From Punica granatum (taxonomy: Eukaryota > Streptophyta > Magnoliopsida > Myrtales > Lythraceae): a DNA stretch of 64,000 bases. The DNA lies in NCBI RefSeq assembly GCF_007655135.1, contig NC_045130.1, forward strand, positions 28,330,605 to 28,394,604, given 5' to 3'. The first letter of the stretch is position 1. Each line of letters begins with the position of its first letter. This document shows, piece by piece, positions 11,151-24,289 of this stretch. The position numbers were made by a program, and so were the translations under genes. A model generated the notes under the pieces. The model did no database searches. It had not been told where the DNA came from and was given only the letters and a program-made list of their open reading frames with translations.

Positions 11151-12245
11151 TACTGCGAATTGAATTTACGTGTTGTCCGGTTGGGTTGAATGGCAAAGCA
11201 AATCTGGCCCAATTTCCCCAGAACGAAGAAGCCCACTTTTGGTTGTCAATTTGTGTCGGAATTCACATTTTAGTCAGATTCGTGATTCTGACCCTCAAGG
11301 AATTGGGTGAAAACTTGAAATCTCATTGTTGGCCCTTCCTGTTCATCTAATTTTAGATTGTATGTCCCTCCCTCACAAGTATCCATTGCTGTCTTTGCCA
11401 CCAGCCATGACCGACGCCGGCGCCGCCCCTCCACCTCCAACTTTGACGTTCCGACTGGAACCTCCTGGTCGGGAGCTCAGGCGAGCTCAGCAAGCCCCGC
11501 CATCTCTTATGTTGAGCTCGTGCCGAGATAGCGAGATCACCGGCACCCCTCGAGCTTTGCCATCAGTTCGTGTTCATCGGTTGAAATAAGGAGGGGCATG
11601 GCCAGCGCCGAAAGTGGTCGGTTAGACTGTCGGAAGTGGAGGTGGATTTGGAGGGGCGGTGGCTGCTCCTTTCGCCCGTCGATTTTCTCTCTCTCAGCCA
11701 GCCTAGGTTCGCCAAATCGGCAAATCGGGGGCTCGGACCCTTGGATGGGTTCGCGGGGGGCAGGGCTAACCCACCCCTGGTGCTCGCGAGCGTTGTGGCC
11801 CCGGAGCCATGGGATCACCGGGGCTTATACAAATTCGAGTTTGTTCATCTGGTAATATATTCCAGTTATAAAGTATATTTGAAAATTATAAGTCAAGGTT
11901 CCCATGGATGGTTATGAAGTTCGCTTTCCTTGATAATGTAAGTGTAAATTTCCATCATCAATAGAATTTGAAATGGCATTTATGTATGTTCTCTTAACGA
12001 CTGTTGTATAGAATATATGAAAGTACTAAACTCTTAATTTATATATATGCTATATTCCTGCACGTAGTGTAAACATTTTTACCGAATTTTATTGATTGTA
12101 ATCACATCTATTTCATAATTTAATAAATTTATATACTAATTAAGCTCATCAAAAATATATTCCAATATAAGAAGTATATGTTTGGATTACAATAACATTG
12201 AAATGATACTTGAATTATAATAATAAAAAAGAATTACATATCACG
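11151..12245. other. Unmatched segment with GC-rich island
   Basis: Lies between block Y and unit B with no counterpart elsewhere in the window. About 11395-11850 is markedly GC-rich and has overlapping open frames on both strands (up to 93 codons), none with a recognisable domain. GC richness keeps frames open by chance, so I do not call a gene. Possibly a transposon fragment or a CpG-rich piece of an unrelated gene. The rest, 11860-12245, is AT-rich. Confidence 0.4.
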
Positions 12246-15200
12246 ATTCAATAGGGAGTAGGGACCCTTAATAATTTTCTTTGTTATATATGAAAAATGA
12301 AATCTCATCTACCGACAGGAAATCTTCTGTGTCATCAGGTCTACTTCATAAACCAGACGGGAGAAGTGACATAACAGGGGCATGGCCCCAGAAAATGGCG
12401 TGGTGCAGGAGAAGAAGACACCTAACGATATTCCAGACATATCTTCTATGAGCAGGAGCGATTTTTTATTTTTATGATATGATGGAAACTGATCAGGAAC
12501 GATTAGATGGAACTTTGCAATTTGCATCTGTCTTTCGAGGTGAAGATTTTGCAGCTAAAAGAATCGTGCGGTTTCTTCTTTTTCTAAAATCTGTGAACTG
12601 TACTGAGATATATATGAGACCATCTCTCAGTTCTTGATGGAAGATAGAGTGGGGGTCCACATGGAGATAGCACTAGGAACGGGTCGATATTTTGCAACCG
12701 TACACGAAGATGGCTCGAGGGGCCATGGGAGGGTACATGTTAGCCTATTCGGCCCCAGAACTTCGAAGCTAAAAGGAATTTTACAATTTTTTTTTCAATT
12801 GTTTAATTCCTTAACTCGGAAAAGTTACTTTCTTAATCTTCCCCTCGAGGACAAGCCCATTCCCTCTCGATTAAAATCCTGCTTCCGTTCCTGTATGCAT
12901 GTCTTTTTTGTCTAGCTATTATTCGGTTGATATTATTTTGACTTATGTGGCCATGGCTATTAGGTTCTAGCAATTGCTTATAAAACTACCAATCGGTTTC
13001 TTCCCCTCGATTCTTCAGTGAGAATAATTTTCTCATTAGATTATTTTTTGGGTAAGATTTTTTTTTTTTTATCTCTCCAGTTGAACAATTTTCTTATTGT
13101 TTTTAATTTTCTTAGTAGAGATTTGTCAAAATATATATTCATCCACACTTCAACTACGTGAGGTTTAGGTCCAATTATTACGGACAAAAATGTTATTCTG
13201 ATTTTAGAATATAGATCATCTTTTCAACGTGGATGACTTGGTATCCTGAAGTAATGCTCACCACCTACTCTAAGTTCATGCTTGAGTTGACTCATTTAAG
13301 GAATAAATTTCTCAATCATCAATTTTATTCATTTACAAGATTTAAACTCGATACCTCATTGAAAAAAAAAACATTCTCTAAACTATTTGAATCAATTTAT
13401 ATTGGCTGTAATATTTATCTTGAAAGAGTCAAAGACCTAACATTATGAATCTTAGCAATGGTTTGTTGCTCATACTGTAACACTCACTCTCAACCTGAAC
13501 CTAGAACTAAGAAAGTATTTGGTTCAATTCTCATAAGTAGAGTTTCCAAGACGCTAAGTCGTATTTGATATGCTGGAATTAATGAAATAGAATGTCATGG
13601 AATAAATGTATTTCATAAATTATCATATATTGGTAAATTATATCGATTTTTTTGGGTTGGACTTGAAATATTGAAGAATGTAGATGTCATATAGATATAT
13701 ATATATATATATCTATCTATATTCTATATCTATATATATCTATATATATCTATATCTATATTTATATGAAAATTATAGGATTTTTTTAGTTGAATGGGAG
13801 AGTACAATTTCAATTCCGTACTACTGTAACTGTCGTTCATTTTCGTTTATTTTTAACACATTTGAAAATTTTATTTTACTTATAATATATTATATTCAAT
13901 TTTTAATGTATTTAAAATAAATATATTTTATTTATAATATATTATATTCGACTCTCAATAAATAAAAGTGCAAAAGCAATTAGTACGATGACATTGCTAT
14001 TTCGTTTTACTAGAGAAATCAATTTTTTTTTTGTATAATATGAAATTATAAACTTTTCTTCGCGTCTATATAAATATTAAAAACTTAGACGAAACACCAA
14101 ATTGTGTTATCCGGGACAAAGGAGGCATTACATTGAGTGACTATTCATATGCTAACCAATCGATGAAGAACACTTGGCATATTATTATAATAACATGTCA
14201 TAGTTCATTAGTATATTAAAGTATCTATACTACGAAAGAAGGTGTAAGGTCTAAGCGATATATTTGACACGATCTTCCAAATTATTCTATAATTTTGTAC
14301 TAAGATTATAAAGAAAATCTTCTTGATAAGTGATTTTAAAGACAATTTGAAAAAACAATATGTGAGAAGTATCCAAACATTATCTTCTTTCATGTCGGTT
14401 CTCCTTCATGTATTCAGGGATAGATCCAGGGGATACCGAGTGTGGTTACCCCCTTTGGACTCGGAAAAAGTTACAAATTTTTAATATATTCTGACGAGTT
14501 TGGTACTCTTTTTTGGTATGAAATTGTTATATGTCGTCCCCCTTGTCTTTACAAATTTCCTATTTTTTTGCATTTTCTTTAACTTTGTCCCCTTAATTGA
14601 ATTTATAGATTGGTTCCTATGTATTGCTCTTTCAATGAATAAAACTTGACCAATAAAGATGGAAAAAATTGAGAAAATCGGAGATTATTGAATCATCTTT
14701 TATTTACAATGTCAAATTTCTACGCTAGCCTGCATTGCACAAGCTTGTCGACTGGTTCAAAAAATTCTTGGTTAGGGTAATGTAACTAAATTATAATTAC
14801 GTAATTATGACTTCCACTCCCAAATGAACTTCGTCGCATTTACTTTGCTCATAGTTAAGTAATGTATAACTTTTAAATTATTTTCTGAAAAAAGAAAATG
14901 GAATATAATATAATATTCAAAATAAATTTATCTAAGAAATGGAACGTCTTTTTGATGAATTAAGTAATTTTCAAAAAAGTTTAAATTGTTTAATAAAGCC
15001 AAATAGGTATAGTAAGAGAATTTCTCTTTTTATTTATTTGATTGTTGCTAATCTTTTTGGTTGTTATTGGAATTTTTATTGTATTATTTTTTCCAAAATA
15101 TTTGTGAAAATTCTGTAATCTATTATACTAAATGTTTACATATTTTCTCAATAATCTATCATTTTCTGACACCTTTTTTCTAAAATTATCTGATTTTTAA

Positions 15201-17640
15201 AATTAATGATCATTTTTCTGAAAAGAAATTTTAAATTTTAATTTGTTCTTGAATTTCTTTCTTTATACTTTTAAGAAATTTTTTGAGTAAATATTTATCT
15301 TCTTCTCAACAAATCCTGAATTAGTTTTTTTATAGACATTAAAGAAAGAAAATTTTCAAGTTTTTCCTTTTTTCCTTTACACTGGAATCTCTAAATTATC
15401 TTCTTTCTTTATTGCCGTAATAATGTTAATTGTTAATTCCTTAAATTCTTAGATTTAACAAAAAAAAACTTTATTAGCAATTTAGGGAGATGAAATATCC
15501 ATATTGTCGGACATCCGAGCGGCTGTCCTCCATGATATCAACGGGAAAAAAAATTAAAGGATGCACAATAATAGGACATCATTTGCCACAAAACCTGGCC
15601 CCATTTGGATTCAAAGAAAATTAATTTTAACTTTAACTTTAACTTTAACTCAACACACTATACAACAAAAATACACATTTTTCAATTCAAAAACTTTAAC
15701 TTTAACTTTAACTCAACACACTACACAACAAAAACACATGTTTCCCAAGTCAAATTTATAATCACATCTCATTTGTCTTTTTCCACAATCGAAATCAAAA
15801 TCAAAATCAAAGTAACTTTAACTCTGAATCCAAACGCCCCCTAAAAGATGAAGATTGATATTCAAACTGAAGGCGTAAAGTAAAACAATATCATGCAAGC
15901 TCAAGGATAAGGTGGAACTGTAAGAAAGCAGGTGGTAGCTTAAACTTATCTCATTATTAAAGTTCTATTGTGACTATATGCATAGATTACCTACTTATTC
16001 GAGCTTCCTCTATTTATAGAGAGCATAGAAAGAGAATTTAATTCACTCAGTCATCTTCTTTTATGTTTTCACTCTGTGTGATATGGGACTATCAATATTT
16101 CTTTATTAGTTATTAAGATTTATATTTTTTTATATTAGGTTCAATGGCCTCTTTTATAATCGAAAAAAATAGCTATTATCTCATCCAATAGCACGTTTAT
16201 TCAAAATAATGGCGGACTAACTTATCATATACTGATTGTAGAATCGATCTCTAGTGGGTGCGCGTCGCAGTGGCTTCCCCTCCCCGTTGAGCGTTGCGCC
16301 CGATCCCTCTGGGGCTACTCAGATCTAAATTATATAGTGTGGTGAAGCCATAGCTTCTTCGGAGGCATCGACCATGTACTTGGGTTACGAGAGCGTTGCA
16401 GCAAACCCTACAAGATCAGCGGTGGTGGTGGCTTAGCATAGACAACATCCTCCATCCTCTCTATTTGATTGGCTAAGTCCTTCCCCTCCGGCGTTGGCTT
16501 TTCATCTGTGACTTCTTCACTTCCTCCTTAAGACAGAATCCCCGCCAATCATAACTAAAGATCTCGTTGCTGGTTCGACTGATTCAACCTCTGCCTGCAC
16601 AAACCAACTCCTGAGGCTTGCCTTTTTTTGTTGGTTTTTGACAAGTCTTGACTCATTGGTGACAATCGCTAGTCTGAACCGATCATGGAGGCCATGGCTA
16701 CTTTGGTTTGATTGTCCTAGGATGGAGCCATTTCGATTCCCCAATGACGACCGCTGGTCTGAACCGACCTATGAGGGCATGGTTGCTTTGGTTTGATTGT
16801 CCTAGGTTTGGACCATTTAGGACTGATGGATCGATTTTGGTCCAAAGGCTACGATCAATGATGGGATCTTGCGTATGGATACCATCCCAATATATCTCGT
16901 CTACTCTACTTTGTCGTGGAATTCCTGCAGCGAAGTAGAATTTTATCTGGATTAAGGACAAGTTCTTCTCCTTCCAGATTACTATTAAGGTCCATGATGA
17001 AGGCAGCTAGAAGGTTGTGACTGGAATTAATGGCTTGAAGATAGCGAATGGCAATTGTATCTGTTTTTTTTTTCTGTAAAATGATTTTGTTCACTTATTT
17101 TCCTTTGTCGTTTGAGGGTGGGTAAATTGTTTATTCCGCTCTTGTAATATTTGATTGGGCATTTTCTCTTGTATCCGCTTTTGCGGTGGTTTTTAAATGG
17201 GATCCACTTAACCCTTCAACAAAAAAAAAATGTATGAGGAATATGGATCTAATAAAAAAAAAGAGAATAGAAAATAAGAAGTCCGAAAAGTATTACTCGT
17301 GAGCATCAAACTTAGAATGGAGGCATATAGTAACGACCGACACCATATTTTCTTCCTCTTCTTTTTTTTTTTTTCCTTGGTGAGAGGTTGAAGTATTTTT
17401 TTGGGTTTGCATTATCATATCCAAAAGCCCAAAGGGTCGAATGATCTAAATTCGAGCTTGGACGACCTATAAGGGATAAAACTCTTTCATCATGATTTTG
17501 TTCATTCATAAGACTTGAATTCTTTGTTCATTTATAAGATTTGAATTCAAAATTTTATTCAAACAGAACATACGTTGAACCATTTGAATCAAGTTGTATC
17601 AATAAGATTGAAGCAATTTCAATATCATGACAAGTGGTTT
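12246..17640. repeat. 5' flank of MLP unit B (duplicate of 262-5200)
   Basis: Counterpart of the unit A flank. It lacks the A-specific MITE but holds two insertions of its own: about 12490-12960 and the MITE at 15597-15839. The LINE-like segment and its poly(A) lie at 16560-17231. No gene is supported. Confidence 0.75.
15597..15839. mobile_element. MITE inserted only in unit B
   Basis: Absent from unit A, where the site is uninterrupted (about 3107). Ends are inverted repeats sharing TTTGGATTCA(A/G)AG next to GGCCCC/GGGGC. The host sequence CCT is duplicated at both ends (15594-15596, 15840-15842). The interior has CTTTAA tandem units and a duplicated segment of about 60 bp. Small size, TIRs and no ORF fit a non-autonomous DNA transposon. 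Confidence 0.8.
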
Positions 17641-17676
17641 TCACCATGTCTCTGTCTCTCCCTCTGTCCGCTTATC

Positions 17677-17684
17677 TATAAATA
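17677..17684 (+). promoter_or_regulatory. TATA box of MLP copy B
   Basis: TATAAATA sits 112 bp before the ATG of copy B, after a CT-rich stretch, in the same arrangement as copy A. Confidence 0.65.
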
Positions 17685-17788
17685 TAAGCCACATCCGATG
17701 TTGCTCTTCACAATTCACTTACCTTCCTCATATCTAGATCTCATCATACAGTTGACAATTGAGGATAGTTTGCATCTTAAACATAGAG

Positions 17789-18617
17789 ATGGCTTTATCC
17801 GTCGAGTCCGATGTGGAGCTCAAATCTCCAGCAGACAAGTTCTTCAAACGCCTTAGTAGTGAACTTCACCATCTTCCTAATGCATCTGACATAATTCACG
17901 GGGTCGAAGTGCACGATGGCGATTTCAAAACTCACGGTTCTGTTAAGTCATGGAGTTATAGCATCGGTATGGACAGCTGGGACAAAATACAACAAGCATG
18001 CTTGATGCAATTAGCTATTTAAAGCATTGCACCGAAAAGTTAGCTATTATTAAGCACATTTGGTAAAACTATTCGTGTTATTTTACTTGTAATGAGCGAA
18101 AACATTTTCTTTAATTGCTTTTTTGTTAAATCATGCACGTTTTTTAAACTTTATTGTTGTGCTAGCTTTTGTGTCGGACATAATTTTCTGTTAACTATTT
18201 GCTGCACAAGTTCCTTAATTTTACTTTTATTAATTCTTTATTTTTTAGGTGAGCTTTTTTTAAAGAACAATGATATGCTCGCTTCTCATTGGTACTAGGG
18301 TTTATAATTATATCAATCAGGTTATATATCTATTTGATTTATTTCTCCCAGATGGAAGAAAGGAGATTTTCAAGGAGAAGTTCGAGATAGATGAAGGGAA
18401 CATGACCGTGTCAATGGTGGCTCTGGGAGGACACATCCTGGAACAGTACAAGAGCTACAAGATTGTCTACAACGTTTTTCCAAACGAGGGCGACAAGCTG
18501 GTAGTGTTGAAGATTAAACTCGTGTATGAGAAATTTAAGGAGACCGATCCCGACCCAAACAATTACCTGCGCTTCCTGGTCAGCGTCTTTAAAGATCTAG
18601 ATAACTACCTACAGTAA
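17789..18617 (+). CDS. MLP-like (Bet v 1 superfamily) protein, copy B
   Basis: Exons 17789-17966 and 18352-18617, 147 aa; exon lengths, phase-1 intron and splice sites are the same as in copy A. The protein differs from copy A at 11 positions by eye (for example residue 3 Ser to Leu, and several in exon 2 near the EGDKLVV loop). The changes are scattered and mostly mild and no frame is broken, so both copies are probably under constraint. Expected role: cytosolic small-ligand-binding protein of the major latex protein group; ligand not predictable. The TATA box and CT-rich leader are kept, so expression is plausible. The Harbinger transposon lies about 770 bp downstream. Confidence 0.93.
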
Positions 18618-19383
18618 AATTGCATGGAGAAATCCCTAGTGGGATCAATCGACTAGCCCTCATTTTCAGTTAAATAGATAACGGAAAAGAGTTTGCCTCT
18701 TCCCCCTTGGGTGTGTATTTGTAAATTAAAAAAAAAAAAAAAGGAAGACACGAAGTGCTCATGTGTTTTTTAGCCTCATGTGCAAATAAAAACTCTATAT
18801 ATCTATATATATAAATAATTTTCAAATTCCAATGATGTTGTTCTCGTAAGATCGACAAAGGCAATAATTTTTTTTCTTTTTTTCAATCTTTCTTTTCTTG
18901 GCAAGCGATTCATCTGCTAACTATAATAATGTTATTATTCTTAAATTAAATCAATACAGTATATAAATATAATCATTGCATATTATAAATCATCTTACGA
19001 ATGGGTCAATATACCGAAATTAGGGGGAAGACTTCTCTATGATTGCATAAGGAACTTGTATCACCGGGGCGCAAACTTTGAAAGAGTTCGTACTACATCG
19101 ACATGAATATTTGATGATAAGAAAGGAAGAAAAAAATAACTCGTTCAACCAAAGCTTCAAGGTTTAATTTTCCTAAAGAAAATCCTGAAAAGACCCTTCC
19201 TCGTATTAAAATTAAGATAAGGTGGATTGTTGTTTTATGGAGCTTTCTTTCTTTTCGGAAATAATATCAATAATGATAATAATACTAATATTATTACTAT
19301 GATTACATTTTCTTTCCATGTTAAAAAGACAAAATATGATCACAAAAGAAAATTTTATCAATGCTAAGAATTAAGAAAGAAAC
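18618..19383. other. 3' flank of MLP copy B
   Basis: No gene. 18618-19215 matches the flank of copy A; 19216-19383 is spacer up to the Harbinger target site. Confidence 0.6.
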
Positions 19384-19386
19384 TTA

Positions 19387-20938
19387 GGGTTTGTTTGGCA
19401 AATGAGCATGGATTCAACTCTGCTCTGTTTAACTAGCAAAAAAACAAAATTGGCCGCAACATGCATCTGTACCCGTGGGTCCCAGATCTGCTGGTTAGTT
19501 TGACTAGTGCATATAATATATGTTTTTTTTTTTTGCCCCTGTCGGTGTCAAGCCAGAGAGCCGTTGAAGCTGAGTAAAGACCCTGCCGCTCCTCTTCATC
19601 CCCTCATCCTTCCTGCATCGATCCCTTCTTCCTTCTGAGCTTTGTGCGCATCGGCCGAAATCGAAGAAATTTCTTTGTTCTCCTCGGTCGGAAACTGTCC
19701 GTTTACTGATTTGATTTTACAAATTTCACTGATTATTACGGACTTATGAACGTTGTTCTCTGCAAACAGGCTGTTCGTCCGTGATCTTGCCCTTGTGCAT
19801 CTTTGGTGCGAAGAACAATGAAAAGCACGACCTTTGCAGGAGAGATTCGCGAAGGACGTCATCTCTGTCACCGGCTGCCAGAGATTCCCAACTTTCGTCG
19901 CTGTCTGGGGCCCCTCCAGTTCGCTGGTCTCCATCAGGGTTGGGGTTTAAAAAGCCCAGGAAGTTGTTGTTTTGGAGAGGCATCGACAGTGAGGTAATTC
20001 TTCTGATCTCTATCTAGATTAATGATTTCTGATTGCAAGAGTTGGTGGAATTTCGACGGTGATAAAACTGTTATCGCCTTCGGTTTAATAGCCCCCATTG
20101 CCTTCTCCCTTTCCTTCTCTGCAGACTGTATACTTGCAGTTCTGATTACAGAATTGAAGCAGTGGATCATTTTATATATATCAGAGGATTTAATTAACTT
20201 TCCTTGCGAAATATATGTCTAGATAAAAACCAATCTTAGGTTGTTATATGCAATATCAGTTGAACTTTTTTTTCCTCCTTCCCCTCGATTAATCCAATAG
20301 TTTTTCTATTCTCCTGTACACTTTACTAAAATGGTTCCATGCTAAGGCATAATTTGCTAAATTAATGCATTTACTGATATATAAGATTGTTGAGTTAATC
20401 GGAATAAGCGTTCTAATTGATAGTAGAGCAAATTTTATTGTTGTCTGCTTAGCAAGACCTCCTTGGTCATCTGGTGCCCTTGCCCTGTTACCGTAATGTC
20501 GCCTACCTGTGTGGGGGTTCATAGATCTGTTCTGATTTTTGATTGAATGAGCCTTGTTTGTTGTCCTTTCCGGAATAGGCCAAAGTTATCAGCTTGTTCT
20601 TCCTGATCTGTTAACAGAATGTTTCCATGTTGTTGTGGGTTTGTGGTTCGGACTATCTAGGCTTGTCTTCCTTGTATGGTCAGTTAATTTCACTGCTTCT
20701 AATGTGGTTGCGCTACTATGCTTTGATGCCATGCTGGTCTGGTTCAGAATTTTTGTTTGTTTTCAAGGTTGCCATCTTACTGTGCTTTCTGTCATAACTG
20801 GAAGATGCATGTTATTTGTATTTCAAGAAGGAAAAGACTGACTAAGTTTGGTGTTGCATACTGTTGTTTATCGCAACTGATAGATCATTGTTAGGTGCAT
20901 TGTTAGATAATTGTTATTATGGACCAAGTGCATGCATT
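19387..20938 (+). other. Harbinger left end and 5' leader
   Basis: No convincing coding exon. After the TIR and a subterminal region there is a GC-richer stretch (19550-20000) ending in a possible donor (GAG|GTAATT, about 19992), so it may be a 5' UTR exon followed by a leader intron before the Myb-like ORF. Short frames on both strands have no recognisable domain. Confidence 0.4.
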
Positions 20939-21950
20939 ATGGCTTCTAAAGGCGAAAATATCATCATCGCCTGGAGTGATGAAATGGAGTTCGCTTTCAT
21001 AAACATAATGCTCGAGAAGCTGAGAAGAGCACACAGTACAACATGGAAGAAAACTACTTGGAAGGAGATTACAGCTGAGATGGTAAATCTATTTCCAGAA
21101 CAACAGCTATGTTTGCAGAAGGTAAAGGACAAGCATCAGAGAATGAAGACCAATTTCACCCAATTCTCTGAAATAGTTAGGCATACAGGCGTTGGGTGGG
21201 ATGCAGACACAAACACCATCACAGCCGACCAAGATGTTTGGGATATGTTTGCAAAGGTACATTCTCATAAATTGTTTGTTCGGCTTCTAAGGTTGTTTTG
21301 AATGAATTGTCACTGATCTTTTTTTAGTCATGTCGTACTACATTGTATAGAAGAACAGGGCATACAAGGCATTTCGGAGCAAGGGCTGCAACCACTACGA
21401 TTTGCAGAAGCAACTCTTTAGTTCTTCAGTGGCTACCGGTGCTCTGCGCATCTCCTCGACCGATCCACCTCCAATGTTAGAAGAAGAACGCCGATTAAAT
21501 GAGGAATTCTTATCTAGGGGGAAGGGGAAGGGGAAGGGGAAACAACATGTCGACCTCGAAGAAGGCTCCGATGACAGTGACGACCTCGTCCATGTTCAGG
21601 CAGAGCCCATGATAACCGAGTCTCGACGTAGAGCGCCGAAAAGACGTCTAAGCAAGAGTTCACAAATGCAGGAATGCATGGACCTGTTCAGGGAGAGTTA
21701 CACGAAGCCGCAGCCACAGAACACCCCACCGTCGGCAAAGAGAAGCAAGTCGGTAACGAGCCCTGAGAAACCTGAGAAGAATAGCATCGAGGAAGCCCTG
21801 GAGGAGTTGGCAAAATTGAAATCGAGAATCCCTCACTCCCTGTATGTGAAAGCCGCCAACGCCCTCCTTGATCCGGGAGCACGAAGGCTTTTCATGTGGT
21901 TCAAGGAGGACGACCGACAGGAATGGATAATGCAGCTTCCTCATACTTGA
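20939..21950 (+). CDS. Harbinger Myb/trihelix-like DNA-binding protein (ORF1)
   Basis: Exons 20939-21256 and 21351-21950, 305 aa; the intron (GTACAT...TATAG) is phase 0. Residues about 10-105 form a Myb/SANT-like (Myb_DNA-bind_3) domain: WSDEMEFAFINIMLEKLRR, then TWKEITAEMVNLF, then LQKVKDKHQRMKTNF, ending VWDMFAK. The second exon carries the rest of the conserved region (NRAYKAFRSKG), a GKGKGKGK tract, a basic stretch (RRRAPKRRLSK, probable nuclear signal) and a C-terminal helix region. In PIF/Harbinger elements this protein binds the ends and helps bring the transposase into the nucleus. The ATG at 20939 is the first in frame before the domain. No lesion seen. Confidence 0.88.
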
Positions 21951-22119
21951 AGAATCTGTGAACCCATTTTAATTTTTATTTGGCTATCTGACTATGGTTT
22001 TTTTTAAAATGACTGAACTCTTGTTTGTTTTGTGTGTTTTGTTTTGTTGATGATTTTCTGTTTGCAATTCAATGATTATGATTAATGTGTTTCACTGTTA
22101 ACGAAGTGTTCGTGATCTT

Positions 22120-23524
22120 ATGTCCACACCGACAGGCGATCATTTGTCAAACAGCATGTCTCGTAATGCGTCGTCTTCGGGCTATGCCAATAACTCTAGT
22201 AACGACGATCCTAACAGTAGGCGACGGGCGTTCTTCAACTTGATGATGCAATATGATCAGCTCGATGATCCCGTTCCACGTAACAGGCCTTGTAGAAATT
22301 CAGCACTTCAAGGAAGACAGTACATTGTTGAACTACTAGGGAGTGATGTTCGGTGCTTCGAAAGTTTCAGAATGGAACCTTACGTGTTTAGAAATCTATG
22401 CGACACACTTCGATTGCGATGTGGCATCACAGATACCAGTAGAGGTATCACAGTGGAAGAGCAAGTCGGTATGTTCATGTTAGTTATTTCACACAGTATG
22501 TGATTTTCAATGGTGGCAGAAAGGTTCCAACACTCGAAGGAGACGGTATCACGATTTATCAAAAAAATTGCACGCGGAATACAACAATTATCACAAGATT
22601 TTATAACACCACGGAACGTTTCTGTCCAGTCGGAAATTGAAAATGATGAAAGGTGGCGTTTCTTTAAGGTATGTTCTCTGCTAATTTCTTACTATAGAAA
22701 ACTGTTTTCGGCATACTATGTTCGGTACATATATTTATGCGTTTGTCATGCAGCATTGTATTGGAGCTATCGATGGAACCCATGTCGCTACATGCGTGCC
22801 ACAGGCGAACAGAGTACCTTATCGCGATCGAAATGCCGAGATATCTCAAAATGTATTGGCTGCTTGTTCACACGACATGATGTTTACATACGTGATGACG
22901 GGTTGGAAGGGTTCCGCACACGATTCACGAATATTTTCCGAAGCTGCGTCAGTGGAAGGTTTTCCAACACCGCGTGGTCGTGAGTATTTGCTTATACATG
23001 CAACAGTTTTCAATGAAATTGCAACTCTAATTTAATTAACTCTAATTTTCCTTATGTTCTTTGCAGAACAATATTATGTTGTTGATGCAGGATTTCCAAA
23101 TATACCAGGATATTTGGCTCCGTACAAAGGGGAACGGTACCACCGGAGTGATTTTCCTCGGCACAATCCGCCAACAACGGAAAAAGAGCTATTTAATCAG
23201 CGCTATGTGTCAATGCGTAATGTAATCGAACGTTGCTTCGGTATTTTGAAAAAGAGATTCGCCATACTAACTTTAATGACGAACTTCATACCGTATACAC
23301 AAGGACAACTTGACCTTGCATGTTTTGTTTTGCATAATTTTATTCGCCGTAATAATTACCATGACAGATTATTTCTAGAGTACGGCGATGCGTGGATGGA
23401 TTACGATGAATTTCGCAATCCTCCACTACAAGAAGGAAATAGAGTGGATATAGATATGAGTAGCGTCGAAATGAACGCTGTACGCGATCGTATTCCTAAT
23501 CAGTTATGGCGTACAGAGAGATGA
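22120..23524 (+). pseudogene. Harbinger transposase (HARBI1/DDE_4 type), one in-frame stop
   Basis: Three exons: 22120-22668, 22754-22979 and 23067-23524; both introns have GT-AG ends (GTATGT...TGCAG; GTGAGT...TTGCAG) and keep the frame. The DDE catalytic residues are visible: first Asp in CIGAIDGTHV, second in YVVDAGFPN with the intervening GSAHDSRIF, and Glu in MRNVIERCFGILKKRF. An N-terminal region with VEEQVGMFML and a helix-turn-helix-like segment (ERFQHSKETVSRF) are present. A TGA at 22501-22503 interrupts the frame just before that segment, with the same frame continuing after it. A spliced-out stop is unlikely because the only GT-AG pairs around it would give introns of about 30-50 nt. 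Without readthrough the transposase is dead. Confidence 0.88.
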
Positions 23525-24002
23525 GTGCGATGACATGCACTTACATATTGTATTAGGAGTTGTCTTATTTATTGAATGAAAAAAATGAATGTATGTAATA
23601 ACTTTTGTACGTTTCTTTAACGTGCTTACTTTAATCTGTTAAATGTGCGAAAGTGTATAGTTGACCTCTGAAAAGTGGCGACATTTTCATGTAGCAAAAT
23701 GCCAAGGAAAGCTGAAAAAGTAAGGAAAAAATTTTGAACCTGAAATTAGCTTGGTATCAGTTCAAAAAATGTAAAAGAAAATTTTTGAATAAAAAAATCA
23801 ACACCTTCGGATACATTCCAATTCCTAGAACTAAGAACAGGTTGGAGCTCAGCAAAAAAATTCAACCACCCTCATTGTTGACCGTCGTACATGTGCTGCA
23901 ACGCCTGGGTCCCACATGAAGGAATTTTGCTGCCAATGTTGTCCTGTAGTAAACCAGGATTGAGCAGAGTTGAGCAACATTTGGTTTTCAAACAGGCTCT
24001 TA

Positions 24003-24289
24003 ATACCTCATTGTAGACGAATATATTAATGAATAAAACTCAAAGAAGAAGGGAAAATATTCTAGAATTATTTGATAAATGTAAAGGTGAAAATGTTAAC
24101 AACAGATAATATGAGGACAAATAGAACAAAAATACTTATTACATATAAATTTATTATTAAAATTTGTTTGTAATAATAATTAGAAAAGAGTATATATGAG
24201 AATTTATTACCAAATGTGAAGAAAAAGCAAAAAAAAAAGTATGTGTGTATATAGATATATATATGTAAAAATAGATAGAGAATTTATTA
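24003..24289. other. AT-rich spacer after Harbinger
   Basis: No gene; host sequence resuming after the TTA duplication, up to block Y'. Confidence 0.4.

Larger units (their letters stand above)
19384..24002 (+). mobile_element. PIF/Harbinger DNA transposon with TTA target duplication
   Basis: The element proper is 19387-23999 (4613 bp), flanked by TTA at 19384-19386 and 24000-24002, the TSD typical of PIF/Harbinger. Terminal inverted repeats begin GGGTTTGTTTGG and GAGCCTGTTTGA, imperfect but of the family type, and share an inner CAACTCTGCTC. It carries the two genes expected of the superfamily, both on the plus strand: a Myb/trihelix-like DNA-binding protein and a HARBI1-type transposase. 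It inserted into MLP unit B downstream of the gene. One stop codon in the transposase is the only clear coding defect. Confidence 0.93.

Noticed and set aside
19596..20170. Overlapping frames on both strands in the Harbinger leader
   Set aside because: Short, mutually overlapping and without recognisable domains; more likely a 5' UTR.
22468..22517. A mini-intron that would remove the transposase stop codon
   Set aside because: Available GT-AG pairs give only about 30-50 nt, below usual plant intron size, and would delete conserved VGMFML residues.
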